Assembly: GCF_964340395.1 (NCBI RefSeq)
Contig: NC_135565.1
Span: 21,477,209 to 21,529,708 of the forward strand
DNA: 52,500 nt
Origin: Glandiceps talaboti
Lineage: Eukaryota; Hemichordata; Enteropneusta; Spengelidae
Direction of reading: 5' to 3'
The notes under the pieces were generated by a model. The model was not told where the DNA came from. It saw only the letters and a program-made list of their open reading frames with translations, and ran no database searches. Below are positions 1 to 21,900 of the stretch, piece after piece. Within the stretch, counting starts at the first letter, position 1. The number at the start of each line of letters is the position of its first letter. Made by a program: the position numbers and the translations under genes.

Positions 1-414
1 GTTATCGGTATGTTAATTTCATAGGACGATGAAACGCCTTATAAGGTGTTCTTAATTATCATAATTCAAATGACAGGATAGCTACAATACCATATAAGGA
101 CTTATGGTTATCAGTAACACCATGATGGTGTTCGTAATTTATCCTTAATTCTAACGTCGGTTTAGCTAAATACCATATATGGCCCTAGTCTCCAAGAATA
201 TTCTTCATTGTAATGATGTATATAATATTTCTTTGGACTGGTGGTGTAAAAACCATATGTAATGTGTTTGTTTTTTGATACATAATACGATATGAAATTT
301 AAATGTCTATATTCTAATTCTAAAGGTCATATATTGTGCATTTCCAACATGTTGTAGACAAGCCGTAATATATGAAATGTGTTACTAGATTCATTTTGTG
401 TTTTACTTACATAG
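1..414. other. AT-rich sequence, no gene recognised
   Basis: No exon or repeat family could be supported here. It is probably intron of the gene whose first visible exon starts at 415, because that exon is preceded by a good acceptor and opens in a coding frame. Confidence 0.5.
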
Positions 415-9313
<8,899 letters not shown>

Positions 9314-9344
9314 CTTTGTAAAGGGAATTTGACCATGAACACTC

Positions 9345-9829
9345 TGTATGTATGTATGTATGTATGTATGCATGTATGTGTGTGTGTGTGTATGTATGTG
9401 TGTGTATGTATGTATGTATGTATGAATGTATGTATGTATGTATGCATGTATGCATGCATGTATGCATGTATGTATGTATGTATGTATGAATGTATGTATG
9501 CATGTATGTATGAATGTATGAATGTATGTGTATGAATGAATGTATGTATGTATGTATGTATGTATGTATGTATGTATGAATGTATGTATGTATGTATGTA
9601 TGTATGCATGCATGTATGTATGTATGAATGTATATGTATGAATGTATGCAATGGAACTTGAGAGTCGAGTCCGAATAAATACATGCATGCATACATACAT
9701 GTATGTATACATGTATGTATTTATTCGGACTCGACTCTCAAGTTCCATATACATTTCATGTATGTATGTATGTACATACGTACGTATGTATGTATGTATG
9801 TATGTATGTACGTACGTACGTACGTATGC

Positions 9830-9862
<33 letters not shown>

Positions 9863-9865
9863 GAC
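9345..9865. repeat. ATGT microsatellite flanking a foldback
   Basis: TATG tetramers with GAATG and CATG variants at about 9345-9640, and again with GTAC variants at about 9757-9862. A unique inverted repeat separates them. The tract follows the CACHD1-like stop codon and may be part of its 3' UTR. Confidence 0.92.
9651..9748. mobile_element. Foldback element with TATG-type centre
   Basis: ATGGAACTTGAGAGTCGAGT followed by CCGAATAAATACATG on the left is mirrored by GTATTTATTCGGACTCGACT and CTCAAGTTCCAT on the right. The arms are about 35-40 bases and the loop is CATG/CATA tetramers. Each arm contains AATAAA on opposite strands. No clear target-site duplication is visible because both flanks are tetramer repeat. 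Confidence 0.7.
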
Positions 9866-9892
9866 TCAATATCCAACATTGTAACTTTATAA

Positions 9893-12070
9893 ATGGAATA
9901 AGACTGACACTCTCTGTATGTATGATGTACTAAGACTTGTCATTAATTTTGACTATATATATGCAGTGTTCTCAGTACAATACCTAGGATAGGAAGTACT
10001 GTATAATTAATTTTTACATGTAATTGAATTTTGATGTGCTTTATGCTGATAATTTTTTTCAATGATATAAGTTACACCAAAAATTTTTGTTAATAGCAGT
10101 GATTATTAATGCATTCTTACTAAAATATATTTGGAAAACCAGATGCATAACAAAATGTATATAAAGTATACACAGGAATTCTCTACGTCCAAAGTGAAAC
10201 ATTTAAGCTGAGTTTACATGCATGCACACAAAAAAATATTTTTATGACACTTTGGGAATAAGCAGGCTTTACAGCAGGAGAGGGGAAGGAGGAGAAAGTA
10301 TTTTGAAACTTTTGGCTCATGTTTCGAACACAGCAAAACCAGTGATATAGACACGCGTTGTCGTGATGTAGAATAACCAGAGTAAAAATTCCATATTATT
10401 TGTTCAATTTGGCTTGAGCATGGTATTACACGAATTATTCTTATTGTGAGTTACAAATGTTGCTTTAATCTTTTCAGTAATTTCAGTTTAGTACTTGTCT
10501 GTATTTTCGGTATTATACGTTTATAATAAAAGTTTGCCATAAGAACAACTTCATAAAATGTGGTTATCTCAGTGTGGTTATGGAAGTTAGAATGATTTGA
10601 AGTATACACAAATCCCTGAAAACACAGACACACATACATCAACCTCCAAAAATACATATACAACAACCAGTGTGTGAGACCGAAACGTCGGTATAATTTC
10701 TAATAAAGAATATATTTTCTCAGAGACTGGAGCTTGCTCTCCTTCATACCCACTGCCATAATTTCCCTCCAGTCTTCTTTCTGTATACAACAACTGGTAT
10801 TTGTCTGTAGTTGGACTAACTTATTCTGCTTACATACACAAACCCTTGGAAACACAAAGATACACATACATGAACACCAACCCCTGAAGACAGACACAGT
10901 GACACATACATGCTCCACCCCCAAAGCACAGACATCTATACCAACCTCTGAAAAATCATGCATATATATCAACCCATGAAACAGACTAGTATGGACACAG
11001 ACACACACACAGACACACACACACACACTGATAACTAAGATTGTATCTAATATAGCTGTAGATCTTAATTCATGGTGCATGCATCTATCATACTGCACTG
11101 GTTTAAACTAGGTTTTTAAATACTTTAACGTGAAATGCACCTCAGAATTGTAATCTTAAAACTTTTTGTCATCTCCAATAATTCTCAGTTAAAATTGAGA
11201 AAAAAATTCATGGGTCACCATACACATTATGAAATAGCGGTCAATATGATATCAAAATTAAGCCATTGCAGAATCCAATATGGCCGTTGAATCCAATATG
11301 GCTGCTGAATCTAATATGGCCACCAACGTATGTTACCTCTATGGGAAAATAAAAGATTGTTGGCTGCCTTGAAAACAAGATGGTGGACCTCTAAATTTCT
11401 TTTATTATTTCAAAAGTGCAAGAAGGAAGCTTTCATATGGCAAAGTTTTGAGAGAATGTAAGAATTTTAATTATTCCGAAGTGAAAAGATTAATATAAGA
11501 CTTTTAAAGGAAATACACAGAAATGCAAATTAGATTATCTCAACTCTACTTTAACGTCACATTTCATATACATGTGATCAAATAATAAACACATCTTATC
11601 ACATGACATATCAGTTGTTGCTATGACAACATCTGGTCCAAAATCAAAGCACAATGTTCCTAGCAAGTGTTCTACACCAGATAGAGTTTCTTCTTCCAAC
11701 AGCAACAGAAAAGACAATTTAAGACAAAAAGTAAATTGTGACAAAGTGTGTAATCAGACACATCTAATAGATGGACTGCTACAGAAAAGTCAAATTTTAA
11801 TGTAATTATATTACCACTACATAAAATTATGCATTCCAATCTACTACATTTAGTAACCATGACTATTGGATTATGTTCAAAAACATGTAACATGCCAAAT
11901 ATGGACAGCATGCCAAATATGGACAAACCAAATATGGACTACATGCTAAATATGGAAGATTGCGAGCAATCTGTGACTTTGACGAGTGACCTATAACCTG
12001 TATGTTGAACATACTCTGTTAAAATCATACTATGGATAAATATGAAAATTTGGCTTATGCAAATGAGTCA
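9893..12070. other. Intergenic sequence between convergent genes
   Basis: No gene is supported. Noted inside: degenerate CACAGACACACATACAT-type repeats at about 10615-11030; a GACCGAAACGTCGGTAT motif at about 10679, resembling the 3' half of a Penelope-type hammerhead; a phrase at 11270-11320 repeated about three times (AATCCAATATGGC); CCAAATATGGACA repeats at about 11890-11955. The stretch 10324-10420 is a diverged match to 16280-16390, so it belongs to a dispersed repeat. Confidence 0.5.
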
Positions 12071-12079
12071 ACTTGTCCG

Positions 12080-12355
12080 CATATATATGCAGACATGGCC
12101 TGGGAACCTGGAAGGGGCTGTCTGCATATATGCAGACATGGCCTGGGAACCTGGAAGGGACTGTCTGCATATATGCAGTCGTGGCCTGGGAACCTGGACA
12201 GGATGTCTGCATATACACAGACATGGCCTGGGAACCTGGACGGGATGTCTGCATATACACAGACATGGCCTGGGAACCCAGAAGGGACTGTCTGCACATA
12301 TGAAAACATGGCCTGGGAACCTGGGAGGGACTTTCTGCATATACACAGACGTGGT
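12080..12355. repeat. Minisatellite, unit about 44 bp, about 6 copies
   Basis: The unit carries TCTGCATATATGCAGA (itself palindromic), ACATGGCCTGGGAACCTGG and AAGGGACTG. Later copies have TACACAGA in place of TATGCAGA. Long open frames on both strands across it are repeat artefacts. Confidence 0.92.
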
Positions 12356-12928
12356 GTTGTAAGAGTTAATTAATTAACTGATATGCTTATCACTTGTAAC
12401 ACTCTTAGTACTGGTATGCTGTAAGTTAACACATAGCCAGCCCTTACTTGTACTGTCTATGGTTTGAAGGGCCAAATATATTCCTTTAGTATCATTTAAT
12501 ACTGGCAATCACATTTTAGCAACACTAGATTGTACTTCACTTATCAATATCTATAAAACAAAAGCTATGCAATCAACACCTCCTCAGAGAAACTTATTTG
12601 GATTTTAAAAACAAAACTACCTTATTGTGAAAAACTGGGGGAAAATTTACTTTGATATGCCGCATCTACTGTTGCCTTGCCCATACTGAGATTTCAAGAT
12701 GCTATCAAATACTACACACTATCAATATTATCTGAAGCACAGTATCTTGTTTTATCAAAGTTTAGAAATTACTATTTACCAAATAATCTTTATTATGATC
12801 ATAATCCCTAGATTTTATTGATTTTTGGATGAAAGCAATTCATTTTTGTTCACTTCATATTACTACTAGTGTAATAGTCTTGGGACGTGATGTACAAGGC
12901 CATGGTTTCCTATGATATATATGACGGC

Positions 12929-15900
12929 CTAGCATTTCTGTGGTATTTTGATGGTCACCTGAAAAACAAAATAAACATATTTCAGAGTGGTGTAACTATG
13001 GAAACATTCAACTAAATAAAGAGTGGCATCACCTGTCTTAAACTTTTATTTCTTGTGTTTAGCATAGGCCTAGGCTTTCTAATATTTGCCATGGTGGTGC
13101 TCTACTTCCTGTGTGTGTACCTTAGGGGTATATATGGTATAGGTTACTCAGTTAATCATAGAGCACTGCTGCTTTCCTTGATGTTTTAACAATGTGAGAA
13201 ACATCCCTGATTTACACTTCTACAGAATACCAAGGGACAAAGCTCTTAAGAATTAAACGGTTTTATGAGGTGATGTTACCCCCAATTTGAGCGAGGGCGC
13301 TGTATTCTCAATTTCCTGTTAGCAGTCTGAAATGGCCTATTCAATAATAGATATAGAAAATAAGTAAAGTGTGACACCATCTATTTTATTTTTTAGCAAT
13401 TCCATAATAAATTTATAAAATCAGCCAAAAAGTAGAAATGACAGCGATGTTCTTAATGTGTAAACTTACAGTTTTGACTTCTGTGTATTCATCAAGGGCA
13501 TATTCTCCACTGGAAATAGAATTGAAATTTACATGTACGACAATTTGATGTTATTCCACAATATTTGTCTTCATTCAGCCAAGGAAAACATGAGTGACCT
13601 AGGGGGTCTTTGTCACTACTACTCACTAATGTGTACCCATAGACATCAAATAATTAAGATTCTATTCCAATGAAATTAAATACATTATTTAATGTGTACA
13701 CATAGACATCAAAAACTTACAATTCTCTTCCAATGCCTGACATCTTAAATCCACCATGAGGAGTTGATGGTCCTATAGCTCCATAGCAATTTACCCTAGA
13801 AGTAATCAATCAATTAATCAATAAATAAATAAATCAATCAATCAGTTAGTTAGTTAGTTAGTTAGTCAGTCAATTAGTAACGAGCTGATGGCCAAAGAGC
13901 GTAATATCCCAAGTAAACCAACCAACCAACCAACCAACCAACCAACCAATTAATTAACCAACCAAACACTCTTTTAATCAGTTAATTATTAAGGTCATGA
14001 TTATAACAAAGTAAAATATTTTCTACTTTCCAATTGGCAGGAATCATGTGATGGCTTTGTACATTGCCCCTCTCGCCTCAAAACAAAAAGAAAAAGGAAC
14101 AAAAAATTTCCACAAGATACATGATTGAAGATCTTACCAGACAGTGTTTGCCTGTAAGGCATTGCTAACATCCAAGACTTTATCAACATATTTACGTTTC
14201 TTACCAGACAGTGCCTGCCTGTAAGGCGTTGCTAACATCCAAGACTTTATCAACATATTTACATTTCTTACCAGACAGTGCCTGCCTGTAAGGCATTGCT
14301 AACATCCAAGACTTTATCAACATATTTACGTTTCTTACCAGACAGTGCCTGCCTGTAAGGCGTTGCTAACATCCAAGACTTTATCAACATATTTACGTTT
14401 CTTACCAGACAGTGCCTGCCTGTAAGGCATTGCTAACATCCAAGACTTTATCAACATATTTACATTTCTTACCAGACAGTGCCTGCCTGTAAGGCATTGC
14501 TAACAGCCAAGGCTTTATCAATATCTTTAGTGAAAACAGCAGCAGCCAGTCCATATGTTGTGTTGTTAGCTCTCTCAATTACTTCCTCTAACGTCTTAAA
14601 CTTCATAATTTGCTGGACAGGTCCAAATATCTATAAAAAGAATAAATGCTCTTGGGTCATGGTAAATGGCAAATCTTGGGTATTTGACCCTGAAAATGTT
14701 GGTCAGGGTCAAAGGCCAAGGTCTCATCAGAAGCTTACTATTGATGATGTGATGTAGAAATGGTGTCTGTGAGTATCAAACTTTTGGAGACCTGAGGCTG
14801 AGACAACAGTATGTAGTACTAATTGATGTCTGAAATATGATCCTACATCCATATCAGAATTTGAATGATGGCAACACTATAAACAGAATTTCAAAAGTTA
14901 CTGAGCAAATGAAAACACTTGTAGATGCTTGAGTGGTATCTCTATGTATCAAATGTTTGGAAATATGAGACAAAAGGTCTATTTTTAGAACAAATATGGC
15001 CGCCATTTAGTCATAAAGGTCAAAGGTCACGAAATAAAGTGATGTGCATTTGTACACTGTAGTGATTGACATTTGTGCCAGGTTTGGTTGAAATTGACTC
15101 ATGGAGACATGGCTGTCCATGGATGGATGGACATGGGTCATTCCTGCAGCCTCTCTCTGGGCTGACCCGTTGGGGCTAATAATAATAATAAATAAGAAAT
15201 GTGTGAATCTTACCTCTTCTTTGGCAATTCGCATACTGTCCTGTACATCTGAAAACACAGTACTCTCAATAAAATAGCCTGTGTCTCCCTTCCTAGAGCC
15301 ACCACATTCCAACTTAGCTCCTTCCTTTTTACCACTCTCAATAAGTTCCAATATCTTGTCAAACTGATCTTTATCAACCTGGTCATGTACATATTATAGA
15401 GATGAAATTTATGGAATACAACATATCAACAACAAAAGATTTTATGTGTTGGCCATTAGGAGTACTGTTACCTTGCCCATACGTTTCTTAGCACACAACA
15501 TTTACTGACCTGTGGACCAGACTCATTGGCGAGGTCATAGCGGTCACCAATGGTACGTTTCTTAGCACACAACATTGACTGACCTGTGGACCAGACTCAT
15601 TGGCAGGGTCATAGGGGTCACCAATGGTACGTTTCTTAGCTCTTTCTACACTCTTCTTCACAAACTCATCATATATCTCTTCCTGTACAAATAAACGAGA
15701 ACCAGCAATACACACTTGTCCCATGTTAAAGAACAGTCCTTGATGTGCATTCTCCACAGCATAGTCCACTGAAAATAGTAAAAGATATCATTTCTATATC
15801 TTTCCACATGTGACAAATTATAATTTGTCATAATTCATTTTAACACATCAAAAACTGGCATACACATTTTATTATTAGTTGAAATGTAAAATGTGTTATG

Positions 15901-18900
15901 ATAGCAAACCTCAAGACAAATATGAGTATCAGTGTTGGAAGACAGTTGCTGCCGAACAGCCATTTTGGTAATACACGCCTACTAGCGCCCTCATAGTCAG
16001 GAAATAACTATTAAATTTGTCCAGACACTTCACTCCAACTTCAAGATAACTACATGTTATTCCCCAATATTTTTCTTTGTTCAGCCAAGGAAAATACGAG
16101 CGACCAAAGGGGTCTCTGTCACTACGAGTCACTAGACGTGTAGTGACAACACTTAGATCATAAGTATTTTGTGGCTGAATGAAGAAAAATATTGGAGAAT
16201 AACATAATTATACCAGTGCCAGTAATATCAAAGAAAAATCGGGGAAAGTAATGGTAATTTTGAATGTTTTAACTTATATAACACAGCAGAACCAATGACG
16301 TACTAGTATATAGACACATGTTGCTGTGACATGGATGTGCTTTGTGGTGACGTATAATGACCAGAGTATATATTCCATATATTTTATTCTAAATGGCTCA
16401 TGCATAGTATAAATATACTCTTTTCTCATACCTACAAAGTTTCATATTTAATATCAAAATTAACGACTTACTATCAACATCTGAAAATACTATGTTTGGA
16501 CTTTTTCCTCCAAGTTCAAGGCAAACTCTCTTCAAGTTGGAGGTACCTGAGGCTTGCTGGATAATTCTACCCACCTGAAATACATTCAAAGTAACATTTA
16601 ATCTCATATAAAAACTTTTCCTCTAAATGTATCACAACTTATTTTCCTAAAATCTAATTTACAATTATACTTCATGTACAAATTTTTGTCAAAAAAGTCA
16701 ATTTCAAACTTGGGGATACACAATGGTTTAAAGAGTAAGAGTTTTGGCATATGTACATGTACCTCAGTATTAGTGAATAAACAAGATATTAACCCATTCA
16801 GTCCTGAAAACTTTGCCGCCAAAATTATTTGAACAAAATTCTTGTTTTTATGTAAATTTTTGGCATATATCAACTTCATTTTAGACTGGAATTAAAGATA
16901 TGTTACTTCCTAATAAAGTAATATTATTGTAATTATGAAAATATTCATATAAATTGGGTCCCAAAATTATTTAAAACTCGTCTCCAGTCATGAAAGGGTT
17001 AACCTAGAAATCAATATTAAGCTGTGGGTTCAATGAACTTTATATCAATCTTGTTGGTTATTAACTTCAATATCAATTATAGTGAGCAACTAAATCAGAA
17101 ATGAAAGTATGGATGATACTGCCCACATGGATGAAATATCTGAAATCACAGCTAAAATGATGTAGGCTTGGTGTTTTACTCATGGGATATTACAGCTAAA
17201 ATGATGTAGGTTTGGTGTTTCACTCATGGGATATTACAGCTTAAATGATGTAGACTTGGTGTTTCACTCATGGGACATTACAGCTAAAATGATGTAGGCT
17301 TGGTGTTTTACTCATGGGCTATTACAGCTAAAATGGTGTAGGTTTGGTGTTTCACTCATGGGACATTACAGCTAAAATGATGTAGGCTTGGTGTTTTACT
17401 CATTGGACATTATAGTTTTCACACACAGCTAGACATATTTCAACTCTAGACTAACAATAACAGAGACACAATAAACACAGCAGGATCCTTTGCCCAATCA
17501 CTTTGAACAGTGATAAGCATTGCTATTCTTTCACAGTGCAGTAAAAACAGGCTTATATTAGTTCTACTGAAAACATTACACATGGAGATGATGATTTTAA
17601 TGGCTGCAATTGTTTATTTTCTAACTGATAATCAACATTTCAACTTGACTACTTCTATATCCCCACTGTGCATGGCACCTACATGTATGTAATTTATTCT
17701 TTTGCATTAGAAGTTATTTAAGGGTGTGTATTATATCTTCTGTTGCACAAGTGAAACACCAAACCGACATCATTTTAGCTATAACACAGTGGCCTGGATC
17801 ACAAACAGGATGACACCAAATCCAAGTTAGTTTACTGGATATTAAACTCGCTGAACAATACATTCTTTTTTAGTAAATCGGATTTCTACCTACAGTAGCA
17901 GGTCAATAAAATTGTTTAGTAACGTGTTATTAAATCTGATATCTACCTACAGTAGCAGGTCAATAAATCTCTTTAGTAACGTGTTATTAAATCTGATATC
18001 TACCTACAGTAGTTGGTCAATAGAACTCTTTAGTAACTTTTTATTAAATCTGATATCTAACTACAGTAGCAGGTCAATAGAACTCTTTAGTAACTTCCTA
18101 GTAAATCTGATATCTACCTACAGTAGCAGGTCAATAAAACTCTTTAGTAACTTTTACTAAATCTGATATCTACCTACAGTAGCAGGTCAATAAATCTCTT
18201 TAGTAACGTGTTATTAAATCTGATATCTACCTACAGTAGTTGGTCAATAGAACTCTTTAGTAACTTTTTATTAAATCTGATATCTAACTACAGTAGCAGG
18301 TCAATAGAACTCTTTAGTAACTTCCTAGTAAATCTGATATCTACCTACAGTAGCAGGTCAATAAAACTCTTTAGTAACTTTTACTAAATCTGATATCTAC
18401 CTACAGTAGCAGGTCAATAAATCTCTTTAGTAACTTTTTATTAAATCTGATATCTACCTACAGTAGCAGGTCAATAAATCTCTTAAGTAACATGTTATTA
18501 AATCTGATATCTACCTACAGTAGTTGGTCAATAAATCTCTTTAGTAACTTGTTATTAAATCTGATATCTACCTACAGTAGCAGGTCAATAAAACTGTTTA
18601 GTAACTTTTTAGTAAATCTGATATCTACCTACAGTAGCAGGTCAATAAAACTGTTTAGTAACTTCCTAGAAAATCTGATATCTACCTACAGTAGGTCAAT
18701 AAAACTCTTTAGTAACTTCTGAGTAAATCTGATATCTACCTACAGTAGCAGGTCAATAAAACTCTTTAGTAACTTAGTGATTCCATAAATAGCTCACCTC
18801 AGTAGAACCTGTAAAGGAGATCAAGTCAACATCCATATGCTCAGCCAATGCTGCACCAGCTGTAGGTCCATAACCTGGTACAATATTAACCACACCTGGT

Positions 18901-21900
18901 GGGAAACCAGCCTGGAGGTAGAAAACAACAGAAAACTCAATCTAGAAGAATAGTGTATCATCATTAGAAACATTGCTATGGTTTTATGATGGTCTAGTGA
19001 TATTGTGGCCGGCCTGGAATTCTTCTATAATTTAAACCATTAGGAGTAAAACATTGCTATGGTGTTATGATGGTCTAGTGATATTGTGGCCGGCCTGGAA
19101 TTCTTCTATAATTTAAACCATTAGGAGTAAAATTTTCAAATGATGCTTTGAGTGGCCAAAATATACAATCTTTTGTCTTTTGATGACTGAACTATGGTGT
19201 ACTTATAACACATCATTTTCATATAGCCTTCAGTCACTGGCTTAGATTGTATCACTTGGTATAGCCTTCAGTCACTGGCTTAGATCGTATCACTTGGTAT
19301 AGCCTTCAGTCACTGGCTTAGATTGTATCACTTGGTATAGCCTTCAGTCACTGGCTTAGATCGTATCACTTGGTATAGCCTTCAGTCACTGGCTTAGATT
19401 GTATCACTTGGTATAGCGTTCAGTCACTGGCTTAGATTGTATCACTTGGTATAGCCTTCAGTCACTGGCTTAGATTGTATCACTTGCTATAGCATTCAGT
19501 CACTGGCTTAGATTGTATCACTTGGTATAGCCTTCAGTCACTGGCTTAGATTGTATCACTTGGTATAGCCTTCAGTCACTGGCTTAGATTGTATCACTTG
19601 GTATAGCCTTCAGTCACTGGCTTAGATTGAATCACTTGGTATAGCCTTCAGTCACTGGCTTAGATTGTATCACTTGGTATAGCCTTCAGTCACTGGCTTA
19701 GATTGTATCACTTGGTATAGCGTTCAGTCACTGGCTTAGATTGTATCACTTGGTATAGCCTTCAGTCACTGGCTTAGATTGTATCACTTGGTATAGCGTT
19801 CAGTCACTGGCTTAGATTGTATCACTTGGTATAGCCTTCAGTCACTGGCTTAGATTGTATCACTTGGTATAGCCTTCAGTCACTGGCTTAGATCGTATCA
19901 CTTGGTATAGCATTCAGTCACTGGCTTAGATTGTATCACTTGGTATAGCCTTCAGTCACTGGCTTAGATTGTATCACTTGGTATAGCCTTCAGTCACTGG
20001 CTTAGATTGTATCACTTGGTATAGCCTTCAGTCACTGGCTTAGATTGTATCACTTGGTATAGCCTTCAGTCACTGGCTTAGATTGAATCACTTGGTATGG
20101 ACTATTAATTGACTCACAGAGACCTCAATTAACATATAGGTGACACTAGTCACATTCTACTACCCTAGGGCAATATTCATGTAGCATTGAAATCTTCTTA
20201 GTGATTTGCTTTGACTATGGACAATGGAGAGGATTTGTGCCTGAGAATGTGATGTGTTATCAAACGCTTATTGCCTGGCCTTATTTGGGCACTAGCAGAT
20301 GTCATATTAATCAGCTTTTACTAACTTTTAATCTCAGGAAATAGTAGTAGTTTATACATAATAGGCCTCATTGTGATAGACATTAGCTAGCGTTTTCATA
20401 GCCAGATGATATGTGTACATTATTTTACCTCTTTGATAAGTGATGCTGCATACAGAATAGTCAGTGGAGTTTGTTCAGCTGGTTTATTAACCATTGTACA
20501 ACCACAACACAGTGCTGGGGCAAGCTTTACTATCGTTGTCACCAATGGAAAATTCCATGGAGTAACCATACCACAAACACCAACAGGTTCATGGCGAGTG
20601 TAGGTAAAAAAACTGCCATCTAGAAAAGAATAGCAAGGTTCATGTACAGGTACATAATATTCTAACAGTGCCAATGTGTTTATAAAGGAACAAAGGATGT
20701 TCCATTATCCTGCAGGGGTGTCAATGTGTTTATGATGAATATATGAAAAAACTATGGGATAAGATGGCGTGTAAAATAAAAATATGGCTTTACTGATCAA
20801 TTTTTGAAACATTTGATGTTCTCCTTTTAGTTATTGTCATCTCATTTGTATATATTTCTATCTACTTTTGAAGCTATTTCAGATGTTCAAGAAGTGCACC
20901 CCTCAAATACTGACTAAAAAATTCTGTTTGTTGCGTAACTGTAACTTCAATAAGTAGACACACTATATCTATGCATACATCCTGGTACTTCAGTTATGTG
21001 ACAAACTATCACATGATCAGTCTACAATTTGTAGTACACGCCTTGGGAACAACAAACAAAAGGCATACAGACATCTTACCAACTGGAATGGTTTTTCCAT
21101 GGATTTTATCAGCAAATCCAGCATAGTATCTGACAGTTTTAATAACCATGTCAATATCTCCCATTGCATTTGTATATGGTTTACCATTATCCAATGTCTC
21201 TAGTCTCTGAAATCAACACAAAAACAATACTGAGTGACATTGTACTCTAGCTCTTTTTTCAATCAAGTCGGATATTTCGTTTATTGTCTTACAGATAATT
21301 GGCTATATCATCCTGGACTAGGTACTATATTTAATTTATTGACTTCCAGCAAGGTTCTCTATATCACTTATCAAGTCAGATATTTGATGTATTGACTTAC
21401 AGATAATTAGCTAATATCAATCTCCCTGAACTAGGCAAAATATTTCATTTACTGACTTACAGTAATGTATTCTATATCCCTTTAATTCATGTCACATATT
21501 CCCTTTATTGACTTACAGCAATGTATTCTATATCCCTTTCCATCAAGTCAGATATTCCATTTATTGACTTACAGCAATGTATTCTATATCCCTTTTAATC
21601 AAGTCAGATATTTCATTTATTGACTTACAGTGCTGCCAAATATTTCATTTATTGACTTACAGCAATGTATTCTATATCCCTTTCCATCAAGTCAGAAATT
21701 TCATTTATTGACTTACAGCAATGTACATGTATTCTATATCCCTTTCAATCAAGTCAGATATTTCATTTATTGACTTACAGAAATGTATTCTATATCCCTT
21801 TCCATCAAGTCAGATATTTCATTTATTGACTTACAGTGCTGCCAAATATTTCATTTATTGACTTACAGCAATGTATTCTATATCCCTTTCCATCAAGTCA

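Noticed and set aside
11535-11926. Short frames on both strands near 11.6-11.8 kb
   Set aside because: No splice context or family similarity; composition like the surrounding intergenic DNA.
12030-12373. Several overlapping open frames with repeated peptide phrases
   Set aside because: A 44 bp minisatellite keeps frames open on both strands; no start context, splice signals or family match.
13060-13190. Plus-strand open stretch encoding a hydrophobic segment ([20 protein letters not shown]) after an acceptor-like TTTAG
   Set aside because: It lies inside an ALDH intron on the opposite strand, has no start codon with context, no downstream partner exon and no recognisable family.
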